From Clostridium hydrogeniformans DSM 21757 (GTDB lineage: Bacteria > Bacillota > Clostridia > Clostridiales > Clostridiaceae): DNA of 64,000 bases. Under the pieces are notes generated by a model. That model was not told where the DNA came from. It searched no databases and saw only the letters and a list, made by a program, of their open reading frames with translations. The position numbers and the translations under genes were made by a program. Location of the stretch: positions 62,001 to 126,000 of the forward strand of contig NZ_JMLJ01000012.1 in the NCBI RefSeq assembly GCF_000686705.1, written 5' to 3'. Shown here one piece after another: positions 1-8,197 of this stretch. Within the stretch, counting starts at the first letter, position 1. Each line of letters begins with the position of its first letter.

Positions 1-160
1 CTATAAAATTAAAATGTTTAAATTCATAGTTTATTATTTTTAAAGAATAAATTTCTCCATCTTTACTTTTTATTTTATAAACATTTTTTATCTTCTCTAT
101 ATCTTCTATATTTATTTTATAATTATTTTTAACCCGATTTGCTACTAGGTCTATGTTCAA
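1..160 (-). CDS. CotS-family spore coat protein, 5' fragment
   Basis: The gene runs off the left edge; about 53 N-terminal residues are visible. It starts at a TTG (160-158) with a GGAGGG ribosome site at 167-172. The peptide begins LNIDLVANRVKNNYKI and contains YKIKSKDGEIYSLKIINYEF, the pattern of the first beta strands and lysine of CotS/YutH-type coat proteins, which have a degenerate aminoglycoside-phosphotransferase (kinase-like) fold. The divergent neighbour is a glycosyltransferase, as in the cotS-cotSA pair of Bacillus, supporting a role in the spore coat. Only the N-terminus is seen, so the kinase core cannot be checked. Confidence 0.6.
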   Translation of the reverse strand, partial: MNIDLVANRVKNNYKINIEDIEKIKNVYKIKSKDGEIYSLKIINYEFKHFNFI

Positions 161-290
161 ACCATTCCCTCCAAAATACTACTCTCATCTCAGTATATGT
201 ATTTTTTCTATTTGTTGTGATAATTTGCACCTTTTAGATGAGCTTATAATATTTATGATAGTATAACTAATACTTTAGGAGAGATATTTT

Positions 291-1406
291 ATGAATATAG
301 CCATTGATGCACGGGGTATCAACTGGTATAAAGGAACAGGTATAGGTACTTACACTGATAATGTTTTAAATGAACTTTTAGAAATAGATGATTATAATAA
401 CTATTCTATATATTGGTCAATGGATGACTATAGTAGACTTAAAAAGAAGAATACAAATATTATAATGACCTCTAGGCGTCATCAAAGATTTTTTGAACAA
501 AATTACTTTCCAAATCATTTAAAAAGAGAAAACATAGATATATTTTGGTTACCTCAAAATGGTATGGGGCTTTTAGGTGAAGGAGCTAATAAATATGTAA
601 TTACTATTCATGACTTAATCCCCTATACCATGCCTGAAACCGTTGGACGTGGATATCTGAGCAAATTCTTAAGAGAAATGCCTCATATAATTGAAAAAAG
701 TCATGGAATTTTAACTGTATCAGAGTGGTCTAAAAATGATATTTTAAAGTTTTTCCCTATAGATGAAAATAAAATTCATGTTACCCCATTAGCTGCTAAT
801 AATAATTACAGACCACTAGATAAAGTAATGTGCAAAGAATACTTGAAAAATAATTTAGGTATAGATAAAGAATTCGTACTATATGTAGGTGGATTTAGTA
901 AGAGAAAAAATGTTAAGTCTCTTGTAGATATATTAGATAGGGCTAATGTAAAAAAAGACTATCTTTTAGTACTTCCAGGGTCTATAAAAGATGAGGGACA
1001 AAAACTTTTAGATTATGTAAAATCTAAAGGATTGGAACGTAATGTTATATTTCCTGGATACTGTTCTGAAGAAACTCTAGCTATTTTATATAACTCCTGC
1101 TCCTTATTTGTTTACCCATCCTTCTATGAAGGCTTTGGTCTTCCCCCTCTAGAGGCTATGTGCTGTGGTGCCCCTTTATTATGTTCTAATTTAACATCAA
1201 TTCCTGAAGTTGTTGGGGATAATGGTGTGCTTTTTGATCCTTATGATAATGATATGTTCCTAAAAGAATTTGAAGACATACTAAATGATTGTGATAAAAA
1301 TATTTATTTTAAGAATAAATCTCTAGAAAGAGCAAAAAACTTTTCCTGGAGGAAAACTGCTGAAAAAACCTTAATTGCATTGAATAACATTCATAATAGT
1401 TGTTAA
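291..1406 (+). CDS. Family 4 glycosyltransferase, probably spore-coat associated
   Basis: A 371-residue protein of GT-B fold. The N-terminus MNIAIDARGINWYKGTGIGTY is the acceptor-domain start typical of mannosyl/rhamnosyl-type GT4 enzymes, with the GTGIGTY loop. The C-terminal donor domain holds VLYVGGFSKRKNV (about residues 198-210) and the nucleotide-sugar signature YPSFYEGFGLPPLEAMCCGAP (about 280-300), including the conserved E-x7-E arrangement. It has no signal peptide or membrane segment, so it should be cytosolic. An AGGAGA ribosome site precedes the ATG. It lies divergent to a CotS-like gene, which suggests it glycosylates a coat component; the sugar and acceptor cannot be read from the sequence. 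Confidence 0.8.
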   Translation: MNIAIDARGINWYKGTGIGTYTDNVLNELLEIDDYNNYSIYWSMDDYSRLKKKNTNIIMTSRRHQRFFEQNYFPNHLKRENIDIFWLPQNGMGLLGEGANKYVITIHDLIPYTMPETVGRGYLSKFLREMPHIIEKSHGILTVSEWSKNDILKFFPIDENKIHVTPLAANNNYRPLDKVMCKEYLKNNLGIDKEFVLYVGGFSKRKNVKSLVDILDRANVKKDYLLVLPGSIKDEGQKLLDYVKSKGLERNVIFPGYCSEETLAILYNSCSLFVYPSFYEGFGLPPLEAMCCGAPLLCSNLTSIPEVVGDNGVLFDPYDNDMFLKEFEDILNDCDKNIYFKNKSLERAKNFSWRKTAEKTLIALNNIHNSC

Positions 1407-1456
1407 TACTATATTATATAACAGACATAAATCAACTCCTTTTAATATATTTATAA

Positions 1457-1497
1457 AAATTCCCCTTAGAACTTTATCTAAGGGGAATTTCTTTTTC
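1457..1497. terminator. Bidirectional intrinsic terminator
   Basis: Arms 1457-1470 and 1477-1490 are perfect 14-bp complements with a 6-nt loop and a T-rich tail on each strand. The loop contains the TAA stop of the leftward lipoprotein gene, so the convergent genes share one terminator embedded in a coding end. Confidence 0.85.
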
Positions 1498-2754
1498 ATA
1501 TATAGTTTCATTTAATTTCTTTTCATAATCTTTTATATTATTTTTAATATCCTTATTCTTTATAACTTCCAAAATATTACCACCAATAAACTTATCTATT
1601 TCTTTATACATATTATCTACTTCTCTCATATATGCATCTCGGGAAGTATACTCAAATCTCCTAAGAACCTTGTCATTATTTAAAAAATCTATACTTTTAT
1701 CTATAGAATCATTAAAGTAAATTGGCTTATAAAGAGGTAACATATAATTATTTGTTATTCCTTCTATTAGTACCACCTTATCTGTAAGCAAAGTTTTTAT
1801 AAAATCCTTTGCTAATTCTTTATTTTTTGCATTATTCATAACTCCTATATCACTGGTAATACTTATTACTGATCTATTTCCTCCTGGCTCAAAGGCTGGT
1901 ATTTTATTCATTACAATTTTTTCATTATAATTATTATCTTTTACTAAATTCTTAATTTTCTCTATGGATCTATTACTTCCTATAAAACTTAATGTTTCTC
2001 CTTTAAAGAAGTCCTCTTCTCCATCCTCTTCCTCTGGGATAATATTTATAAGGTCTAAGTCTTTTAACTTTTTTATTAAATTCAATGCCTTAATAGATTC
2101 TTCTGAAGCTAATGTAACCTTTCTATCTTTATCTCTATAATTAGTTAAAAGTTGATTAATTAAAAGAGAGTATATGGAATTTTTTCCTTTTATATTAGCG
2201 CTTAGAAGCTTAATTCCATGTTTTTCTTTTAATTTTATACCTAAATTTAAGAGATCCTCCCAGGTATTTATATCTAAGGCAGTAACCCCCATACTCTTAA
2301 GAATATCATCCCTGTAGTAAATTCCCATAACCTCTACATTCATAGGAAATACTTTTAGTGCTCCATAAGTCTTTAATGATTCTAACTTTTTATTATCAAA
2401 ATCTTTTATAAAGTCAGAAACATATGGATGTATATACTCTAAGTCATTATAAAAATCATATACCTCCATATTGGTTGTAGAGACTATATCATATTCTCTT
2501 CCTTCTTTTATGCTATCTTTAATCTCATTTTTTAAGTTGTTTTTGTCTATGACTTTAATGTCTATTTTGACATCTCTATGTTCTTCTCTATAAACTTCAG
2601 ATGCCTTATTAAAATATCCTTCGTACTCTTTAAATGTAAGTATTTTTAGTTCTCCTGTAAACTTTCTTTTATCTTTTTTTCCTGCAGTACAAGAGGAAAG
2701 GGTAAAAGAAAGAATTATTATTAAAAGTAATATACTTATATACTTATTTTTCAT
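1474..2754 (-). CDS. Extracellular solute-binding lipoprotein (ABC type)
   Basis: A 426-residue secreted lipoprotein. The start chosen is the ATG at 2754: an AGGTGA ribosome site lies just upstream and overlaps the alternative GTG at 2763. The signal peptide MKNKYISILLLIIILSFTL ends in lipobox LSSC (Cys22). The body resembles family 1 (sugar) solute-binding proteins: GELKILTFKEYEGYFNKASEVYREEH at the start, and a C-terminal AKDFIKTLLTDKVV segment where such proteins read ...A-x-x-F-I-x-F-L.... No permease or ATPase gene is adjacent, so the transporter partner is elsewhere or the protein is a stand-alone sensor. The ligand is unknown. Confidence 0.75.
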   Translation of the reverse strand: MKNKYISILLLIIILSFTLSSCTAGKKDKRKFTGELKILTFKEYEGYFNKASEVYREEHRDVKIDIKVIDKNNLKNEIKDSIKEGREYDIVSTTNMEVYDFYNDLEYIHPYVSDFIKDFDNKKLESLKTYGALKVFPMNVEVMGIYYRDDILKSMGVTALDINTWEDLLNLGIKLKEKHGIKLLSANIKGKNSIYSLLINQLLTNYRDKDRKVTLASEESIKALNLIKKLKDLDLINIIPEEEDGEEDFFKGETLSFIGSNRSIEKIKNLVKDNNYNEKIVMNKIPAFEPGGNRSVISITSDIGVMNNAKNKELAKDFIKTLLTDKVVLIEGITNNYMLPLYKPIYFNDSIDKSIDFLNNDKVLRRFEYTSRDAYMREVDNMYKEIDKFIGGNILEVIKNKDIKNNIKDYEKKLNETIYEKEIPLR

Positions 2755-2848
2755 ATTAATCACCTAACTTTTGAAATCTCTACTTATAATATCAGAAACA
2801 AAGAAAAGTATAAAGATTATTCTCTCCATAAATCCCTTACTTTTTAAT

Positions 2849-2877
2849 TTATTAACAAATACCCATTATGTTATAAT
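2849..2877 (+). promoter_or_regulatory. Candidate sigma-A promoter of the Kdd-like activator gene
   Basis: TATAAT at 2872-2877 lies 17 bp after a weak -35 TTATTA (2849-2854) and just before the AGGAGGG ribosome site of the 2896 gene. Confidence 0.4.
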
Positions 2878-2895
2878 AAAACCAGGAGGGATATT

Positions 2896-4950
2896 ATGTC
2901 AAAAATATATGATTATGGTGAGAACAGATGTTTAGAACCTAAAAATTCGTTTCCCCATTCAGCTTGGAAATTAGATAATAAAGCTTATATAAACTCCACT
3001 GAACTTCTTATTAAAGTATCTGTTTTAAAGCTAGATTCAAATAGCTTTAAACAAATTTTCATAGAATGTGATGGAGATGAAAATAGAATCAAAAATAAAA
3101 TATTAAACATTGTTGAATCTAGGGGTAAACTTCATAACCCTGTAACAGGAACAGGCGGAATACTTTACGGCAAGGTAAAAAATATGGGTATTAACTATCA
3201 TAACATATATAAATTAAAAAGTAATGATAATGTTATAAGCTTAACCTCTCTTGCCATAACCCCTCTTAGTATTAATAAAATCTTATCAATTGATAGTAGT
3301 ACTGGACAGGTGTATATAGATGGAGAAGCCATAATCTTCTCTGGCTGTCCTATAATGAAAGTAAATAATGACCTTCCACTACCTTTACTACTCGCTGTAT
3401 TAGATGAAGCTGGCTCTGCAGTAAATACCTATAACTTAGCAAAACCAACAGATAGAATTTTGATATTAGGTGCTTCTGGAGTTATGGGACTTATTTGTGG
3501 ATATGCCGCCAGAAAAAAGCTAAAAAATACTGGAAAACTAGTTGGTATAAGATTAGACACCGACAAAGATTTTAATAATAAGGTAAGTACCATATTTGAT
3601 GAGATTTATTCAATTGATGCTATGAAGCCTCTAGAGGCTTATGAATCTCTATTAAAAAAAGAAGATTTATTTGATTTAACTATTAACTGTATAAATAATT
3701 CTGGCTCTGAACTCTTTTCTATTTTATCAACTACTAATAAAGGCTCTTTATATTTATCTAGTTTAGGTTCAAATTATAAAACTACCTGTGTTTCTGCTGA
3801 AGGAATGGGCCGTGATATAAATATAATTGGATATAAAGGCTACACTGAAGGACATGCTGATTTTACTCTTCAAATGCTAAAAGAAGATCCTGGATTAAAG
3901 GAACTAATTAAAAATAGACTGAAAAAGAACAACGCTCTTCCCTCTTTAAGTAATAAGGTACGCGTAAACAATATAGAAAGTAATATGTTAAAGGACATTT
4001 CCCTTGAGGAATATATATTTAAATCTGAAGAAATGAAAAAAGTTCTTGATAATGCTTTAAAGGTGGCTAACTTTGATTGTACTGTTCTTGTAACCGGTGA
4101 ATCTGGAGTTGGAAAAGAAATTATTATTAACTTAATTCATAAATCCAGTGATAGAAACTTTAAACCATGTATAAAAATAAATTGTGCTTCTATACCTAAA
4201 AATCTTTTGGAGGCAGAACTATTTGGTTATGAGGGTGGAGCATTTACTGGAGCTCATAACCATGGAAAGATGGGTTTTTTCGAAATGGCTAATGGTGGAA
4301 CATTATTTTTAGATGAGATAGGTGATCTTCCTCTTCCTCTACAAGTTAAACTTTTAAGGGCCATTCAAGAAAAGGAAATATACAGGGTTGGGGGAACTAC
4401 TCCCATAAAAATAGATGTAAGAATTCTTGCTGCTACTAATAAAAATTTAAGCTTAGAAGTATCAAAAGGAAGTTTTAGAGAAGACTTATATTATAGATTA
4501 CATGTATTTCCAATACATATTCCTCCCTTAAGGGAACGAAGTGATGACATTATCCCCTTAATCAATCACTTTATTTATAAATATAATAAAAAATTTAAGC
4601 TAAGCAAATCTATTCATGGAAATACCTTATGTCTTTTACTTGAACATAAGTGGCCTGGAAATATAAGAGAACTAGAAAACTTTATTCAAAGACTTTTAAT
4701 ATCCTCTGAAGAATCTATAATTATGCCTAAAGATGTTAATAAAATCCTAGGTATAAATTCATTAAATAAAGACTCTTCTTCAAAAGACTTAGATTATATT
4801 CCTAACCTTAAAGTTGCTTTAGAAGAGCTAGAAATATCCATATTAAAAAATGCTAAAAAAAAGTATCCTACTACACGGAAGCTTGCTAATGCTTTAGGAA
4901 TTAGCCAATCTTCTTTAGTAAGAAAGCTAAGTAAATATAATTTATCCTAG
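2896..4950 (+). CDS. Sigma-54 activator with an N-terminal 3,5-diaminohexanoate dehydrogenase-like domain
   Basis: A 684-residue fusion. Residues 1 to about 345 resemble L-erythro-3,5-diaminohexanoate dehydrogenase (Kdd) of lysine fermentation: RCLEPKNSFPHSAWKLDN at the start, NPVTGTGG near 81-88, a Rossmann GASGVMG at 192-198 and the family's closing IIGYKGYTEGHADFTL. From about 365 it is a sigma-54 AAA+ activator: Walker A GESGVGK (about 401-407), GAFTGA loop (about 447), Walker B LFLDEIG (about 470), the LREDLYYRL sensor region and a Fis-type helix-turn-helix (TTRKLANALGISQSSLVRKL). The domain replaces the usual PAS or GAF sensor, so I infer it senses a diaminohexanoate-like metabolite or NAD(H). 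Whether it retains catalysis is unknown. No lysine-fermentation gene is present in the window. Confidence 0.85.
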   Translation: MSKIYDYGENRCLEPKNSFPHSAWKLDNKAYINSTELLIKVSVLKLDSNSFKQIFIECDGDENRIKNKILNIVESRGKLHNPVTGTGGILYGKVKNMGINYHNIYKLKSNDNVISLTSLAITPLSINKILSIDSSTGQVYIDGEAIIFSGCPIMKVNNDLPLPLLLAVLDEAGSAVNTYNLAKPTDRILILGASGVMGLICGYAARKKLKNTGKLVGIRLDTDKDFNNKVSTIFDEIYSIDAMKPLEAYESLLKKEDLFDLTINCINNSGSELFSILSTTNKGSLYLSSLGSNYKTTCVSAEGMGRDINIIGYKGYTEGHADFTLQMLKEDPGLKELIKNRLKKNNALPSLSNKVRVNNIESNMLKDISLEEYIFKSEEMKKVLDNALKVANFDCTVLVTGESGVGKEIIINLIHKSSDRNFKPCIKINCASIPKNLLEAELFGYEGGAFTGAHNHGKMGFFEMANGGTLFLDEIGDLPLPLQVKLLRAIQEKEIYRVGGTTPIKIDVRILAATNKNLSLEVSKGSFREDLYYRLHVFPIHIPPLRERSDDIIPLINHFIYKYNKKFKLSKSIHGNTLCLLLEHKWPGNIRELENFIQRLLISSEESIIMPKDVNKILGINSLNKDSSSKDLDYIPNLKVALEELEISILKNAKKKYPTTRKLANALGISQSSLVRKLSKYNLS

Positions 4951-5069
4951 TTTTTATAATTATAATATGACTTATTTTACTCCTATGCACAGATATTATA
5001 AAATTTCAATTTAACTTAGCTAAACTTTCAAAATATATTTTTATAAGAGTTAATTGGAATTTTAAAAGC

Positions 5070-5089
5070 GATTCATATGCGGTTCAAAG
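5070..5089 (+). promoter_or_regulatory. Upstream activator site, copy 1
   Basis: GATTCATATGCGGTTCAAAG. It matches the copy at 5111-5130 at 18 of 20 positions; the copies are 41 bp apart, close to four helical turns. It lies about 118 bp before a sigma-54 promoter and directly after a sigma-54 activator gene, the usual arrangement of activator binding sites. Confidence 0.65.
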
Positions 5090-5110
5090 AGTCACTTTTA
5101 GAACACAATC

Positions 5111-5130
5111 GATTCATATATGGTTCAAAG
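5111..5130 (+). promoter_or_regulatory. Upstream activator site, copy 2
   Basis: GATTCATATATGGTTCAAAG, direct repeat of 5070-5089. It is 58 bp upstream of the sigma-54 promoter at 5188. Confidence 0.65.
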
Positions 5131-5187
5131 TATAGATTTTTCAAATACTCTATATAGCTTTTTCTAGGTAAATTATATATTTTAATC

Positions 5188-5204
5188 TTGGCATAGTTTT
5201 TGCT
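5188..5204 (+). promoter_or_regulatory. Sigma-54 (-24/-12) promoter
   Basis: TTGGCATAGTTTTTGCT has the invariant GG (5190-5191) and GC (5202-5203) with correct spacing, and nearly equals the abfD promoter at 48153-48169 on the other strand. The predicted start of transcription is near 5215. No plausible gene follows before the terminator at 5261. Confidence 0.75.
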
Positions 5205-5214
5205 CTATTTATAA

Positions 5215-5297
5215 ATGTATTTTTATATAAAGAAAACTACCCACTTATAAATAAAGCTTGAAGAGGTGATACCCTAGATTCACCTCTTTCTTTTTTT
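5215..5297 (+). ncRNA. Putative short sigma-54-dependent transcript
   Basis: Between the predicted start (about 5215) and the terminator lies an 80-nt stretch with no ribosome site and only an 11-codon ORF. If the promoter is active it should make a small RNA, or an attenuated leader. Alternatively this is a scar where structural genes were lost between promoter and terminator. No homology to a known RNA is claimed. Confidence 0.35.
5261..5297 (+). terminator. Intrinsic terminator after the sigma-54 promoter
   Basis: Arms AAGAGGTGA (5261-5269) and TCACCTCTT (5280-5288) with a 10-nt loop, then CTTTTTTT. Confidence 0.75.
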
Positions 5298-5308
5298 ATT
5301 ATACATAT

Positions 5309-5337
5309 AATATTTCTTATAATTTATAAGAAATATT
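5309..5337. promoter_or_regulatory. 29-bp perfect palindrome upstream of the LysR gene
   Basis: Two 14-bp perfect arms around a central T, 124 bp before the LysR start. The centre contains a T-N11-A LysR-type box (TTATAATTTATAA). No T-run follows, so an autoregulatory operator is more likely than a terminator. Confidence 0.45.
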
Positions 5338-5460
5338 TATATTATTATAACTATTTCCTTCTTTATATTAGTAATATTTATAATAATATAAAATTTCCCT
5401 TTACTATATTAGATATTTTTTTTAATATTAAAGTAGAATAAGTTTTTTAGGGGGATAAAC

Positions 5461-6354
5461 ATGAACATAGAATATTTAAAATATTTCTACAACATAGCTC
5501 GATTTAGAAGCATTTCTAAGGTAGCAACAGATTGTCATATCTCGCAATCTGCTCTTAGTCAACAGATACAAAAATTAGAGCAAAGGCTTGGGGTAAAACT
5601 TTTAGAAAGAAGTAATAAAGGTGTTAGTCTTACACCTCAGGGGGAGCTAATATTAAGGCATTGTGAGATTATAATTAATGCCTATGATAAGATGATTGAA
5701 GATATCAACTCTTCTACAATTAATAATGTATCCTTAAGCTCATACTATACTCTTACTTCCTTTATTCCTGAAATTTTTATAAATTATAATAAGGAATCTA
5801 GAGATAAGTATAACAATAAAATCAAGGTTAATTTTGATAACAACAATACTATACTTTCAAAAATCTTAAATGATATATGTGATATTGGAATATTATATTC
5901 CTTTGTAGATGATAAGCATGTAGCTTGTACTAAAATAGGGGAAGATAGACTTGTTCTAGCTGCATCATCTAAACTTAATGTAAAGGATTCCTTAACCCTT
6001 GATGATATATTTAAATATCCTTTTATACTTTTAAATAAAAGGCTTAACATAAAAAATAATCTTAGAGAGGCTTTATTACATGAAGGAAAAAATATAGGTG
6101 ACTTAAATACTATATTAAATTTAGATTCCTTTGAAAGTGCTAAATCTGCTATTTTAAATGGATATGGTATCGGACTTGTTCCTTACTTATCTATAAAAAA
6201 TGAGCTTCAACGTGGATCTATAAAAGAGATAGAACTTGAAGGCTTTGAATATAATTTTGATGTATATATGGTTTATAAGAAAGAATTCTTAAGTAAAAAT
6301 CGTGAGTTTTTAGATGAATTACAATCTCATTTTAAACTAATTTTTAATAAATAA
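5461..6354 (+). CDS. LysR-family transcriptional regulator
   Basis: A 297-residue protein of standard LysR length. The N-terminal winged helix-turn-helix is clear: MNIEYLKYFYNIARFRSISKVA, then the recognition segment ISQSALSQQIQKLEQRLG and LLERSNKGVSLTPQGE (residues 1-65). The remainder is a periplasmic-binding-fold effector domain with AILNGYGIGLVPYL near residue 230. A GGGGG ribosome site precedes the ATG. It reads toward the leftward Gx-transporter/NusG-II pair and is not in an operon with them. The 29-bp palindrome upstream suggests autoregulation; effector and targets are unknown. Confidence 0.85.
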   Translation: MNIEYLKYFYNIARFRSISKVATDCHISQSALSQQIQKLEQRLGVKLLERSNKGVSLTPQGELILRHCEIIINAYDKMIEDINSSTINNVSLSSYYTLTSFIPEIFINYNKESRDKYNNKIKVNFDNNNTILSKILNDICDIGILYSFVDDKHVACTKIGEDRLVLAASSKLNVKDSLTLDDIFKYPFILLNKRLNIKNNLREALLHEGKNIGDLNTILNLDSFESAKSAILNGYGIGLVPYLSIKNELQRGSIKEIELEGFEYNFDVYMVYKKEFLSKNREFLDELQSHFKLIFNK

Positions 6355-6388
6355 CTTGTACAAGCTTTCTTTTAATTAAGCTTTACAA

Positions 6389-6416
6389 AAAAAGCCATGA
6401 ATCCATGGCTTTTTTG
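6389..6416. terminator. Bidirectional terminator
   Basis: AAAAAGCCATG and CATGGCTTTTT arms with a 4-nt loop, between convergent LysR and Gx-transporter genes. Confidence 0.85.
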
Positions 6417-6420
6417 ATTT

Positions 6421-6933
6421 TTATTGTTTCATAAATGATATTTTATTTAAATGAGCTACTAAAAGATTACAAGTAAGACCTATAAAAATACCCGTAGCTA
6501 TTCCCGTCACAGTAAGAATAGGTAAATATAAACTAACCCATATATTTCTTACTATAGCACAAGCAACTAGTATTTGACCTATGTTATGAAATATTGCTCC
6601 ACTAGCACTGACCCCTATTATACTTACCTTATCCTTCAATCCTTCTTTAACCACTACCATCATTATAAAACTTAGTATTGCCCCTGATGCACTGTACATT
6701 AATGCTGAAAGACTGCCTCCAAACATAGCTCCAAGCAATAATCTAGATATTATTATAAAAAATGTTTCCTTTTTATTTAATATGTAAAGAGATAATACAG
6801 TTACTAAATTAGCAAGTCCAAGTTTAGCTCCTGGGGTAAGTAAAGGGATTGGTATATTAGATTCAAATATATGTAACACTAAAGCTTGAGCTACTAATAG
6901 TCCTATTAGCACCATCTTGTTTATTTTCTTCAT
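6421..6933 (-). CDS. Gx transporter family membrane protein (HepT component I / EetB-like)
   Basis: About 170 residues from the ATG at 6933, chosen because GAGGTGA precedes it; a longer in-frame start at 6969 would overlap the upstream gene. It has about five hydrophobic helices and glycine-rich stretches (LTPGAKLGLANLV, LLLGAMFGGSLSALMYSASGA) characteristic of the Gx_transp family, often mislabelled heptaprenyl diphosphate synthase component I. It is paired with a NusG domain II protein 13 bp upstream; the same two domains occur in the flavin-based extracellular electron transfer locus of Listeria. Its substrate is unproven. Confidence 0.7.
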   Translation of the reverse strand: MKKINKMVLIGLLVAQALVLHIFESNIPIPLLTPGAKLGLANLVTVLSLYILNKKETFFIIISRLLLGAMFGGSLSALMYSASGAILSFIMMVVVKEGLKDKVSIIGVSASGAIFHNIGQILVACAIVRNIWVSLYLPILTVTGIATGIFIGLTCNLLVAHLNKISFMKQ

Positions 6934-6946
6934 AACTTCACCTCTT

Positions 6947-7339
6947 TTAATAGGATAATATAGGTTCATCTTCCTTGTCTTTTACCTCTCCCTTTATTTC
7001 TACAACAAGTTTATGTGGTAGACATACTATAGTTTGTCCTGGTTTACTTATAGCTGAAGTTCTAAGACAAACCTCATCCCTACAGTCGGCCTCTATCATA
7101 GTAACATTTCCATCTTTTATTTTTATTTTATTAAATCCATGGTCTACCTTAACTAGGATTTCCTCTTCTTTTTTATTATCTATTTCTAGAGACTTATATT
7201 CCTTACCTTCTACAGTTATAACCGCTGTCAAAACATTATAATTTCTATTATTTATAAAATAAAATGCTACATTAGGTATAATTGAAATACCTAAAAGTAT
7301 GATTATTATAGCAATATCCATCTTTTTAAATACTTTCAT
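6947..7339 (-). CDS. NusG domain II-containing membrane-anchored protein (EetA-like)
   Basis: A 130-residue protein with one N-terminal transmembrane helix (about residues 7-28, AIIIILLGISIIPNVAFYF) and an exported NusG-II domain containing the family motif EADCRDEVCLRTSAISKPGQ (about 83-102) followed by IVCLPHKLVVEI. It is not the transcription factor NusG, which is larger and cytosolic. It is first in an operon with the Gx transporter gene. A role in flavin or quinone-linked electron transfer is inferred from the partner and from the FMN-binding lipoprotein and ApbE genes that diverge from it. Confidence 0.75.
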   Translation of the reverse strand: MKVFKKMDIAIIIILLGISIIPNVAFYFINNRNYNVLTAVITVEGKEYKSLEIDNKKEEEILVKVDHGFNKIKIKDGNVTMIEADCRDEVCLRTSAISKPGQTIVCLPHKLVVEIKGEVKDKEDEPILSY

Positions 7340-7692
7340 AACTTTTTCTCCTATTTCTAATCTTCTTAAAATGACACCTTAAATAATACCACATATATTT
7401 TTTATATACTATAATTAACATTTTTTTCATATTCATATAATCTATTATATTATACCTTTCTTGTAGATTTTGATAAATACAATGAACATTATATAAAATA
7501 TACAGAATATTTTATATAAACTTTTGTCACTTACTATAATTATTTGAAGAGGTTTAAATAGTTATTGAACCTTAAACCTATGTTGTAGTATAATACAATG
7601 GTAATTTAATTTGTTTAATTTTTAGCAAAGTCATAAAATTAAACTTTTTATTAAATATTAGAATAGCTATATTATTTAAGGAGGATTTAACT
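7340..7692. other. Divergent intergenic region
   Basis: 353 bp of very AT-rich DNA between the NusG-II gene and the FMN-binding lipoprotein gene. It holds the rightward promoter at 7565-7594; no RNA structure or further gene was recognised. Confidence 0.6.
7565..7594 (+). promoter_or_regulatory. Sigma-A promoter of the FMN-binding lipoprotein
   Basis: TTGAAC (7565-7570), 18-bp spacer, TATAAT (7589-7594), giving a leader of about 90 nt. Confidence 0.65.
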
Positions 7693-8190
7693 ATGAATAA
7701 GAAAAGAGTTTTAAGCCTATTAACAGCATCAATATTAAGTGTATCTATATTAGCAGCTTGCGGTGATAAAAAAGAAGAACCTAAGAAAGATGATAAGAAG
7801 CCTGCAGCTACAGCTACTTACAAAGATGGAAAATACACTGCTGAATTTGATAAGGCAGATGAAAGAGGATGGAAATCCTTCGTTGAAATCGAAGTTAAAG
7901 ACGGTAAAATAGCTAAAGCTACTTTTGATGATAAGAAGGAAGATGGAACTTTAAAGTCTAAGGACGAAGGATATAATAAGACAATGAAAGAGCAAGGAAA
8001 AAAGACAAGTCCTGCTGAATACACAAAGACATTCGCAGAATCTCTTGTTAAGAACCAAGATCCTGAAAAGATCGACACAGTATCAGGAGCTACTCACTCT
8101 TATGACAGCTATAAAAAATTAGCTACTGGATTATTAAAAGAAAAGGCTGCTAAGGGAGAAACTTCTACTTTAGTAATGCCATCTAAGTAA
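7693..8190 (+). CDS. FMN-binding lipoprotein (single-domain PplA-like)
   Basis: A 165-residue lipoprotein. Signal peptide and lipobox LAAC (Cys23) are followed by a charged lysine-rich linker (DKKEEPKKDDKKP). The rest is one FMN-binding domain: YKDGKYTAEFDKADERGWKSFVEIEVKDGKI, then VSGATHSYDSY with the flavinylation Thr134 in the SGAT motif. ApbE transferase is encoded 157 bp downstream and could attach FMN to that threonine. Listeria PplA has two such domains, here there is one. The codon use looks biased toward abundant codons (AAG, GAA, GCT), suggesting high expression. It sits behind a good promoter and ends in a very strong terminator, so it is probably monocistronic. Confidence 0.85.
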   Translation: MNKKRVLSLLTASILSVSILAACGDKKEEPKKDDKKPAATATYKDGKYTAEFDKADERGWKSFVEIEVKDGKIAKATFDDKKEDGTLKSKDEGYNKTMKEQGKKTSPAEYTKTFAESLVKNQDPEKIDTVSGATHSYDSYKKLATGLLKEKAAKGETSTLVMPSK

Positions 8191-8197
8191 TAATTTT

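Noticed and set aside
2755-2763. GTG start for the solute-binding lipoprotein
   Set aside because: The GTG is inside the ribosome site AGGTGA of the ATG at 2754; the shorter start gives a normal signal peptide.
2896-3930. Separate kdd enzyme gene with a frameshift into the regulator
   Set aside because: The frame is open through both domains without a stop or internal ribosome site, so it is a true fusion.
5215-5250. 11-codon ORF at the start of the orphan sigma-54 transcript
   Set aside because: No ribosome site, start at the predicted first transcribed base, and no recognisable peptide.
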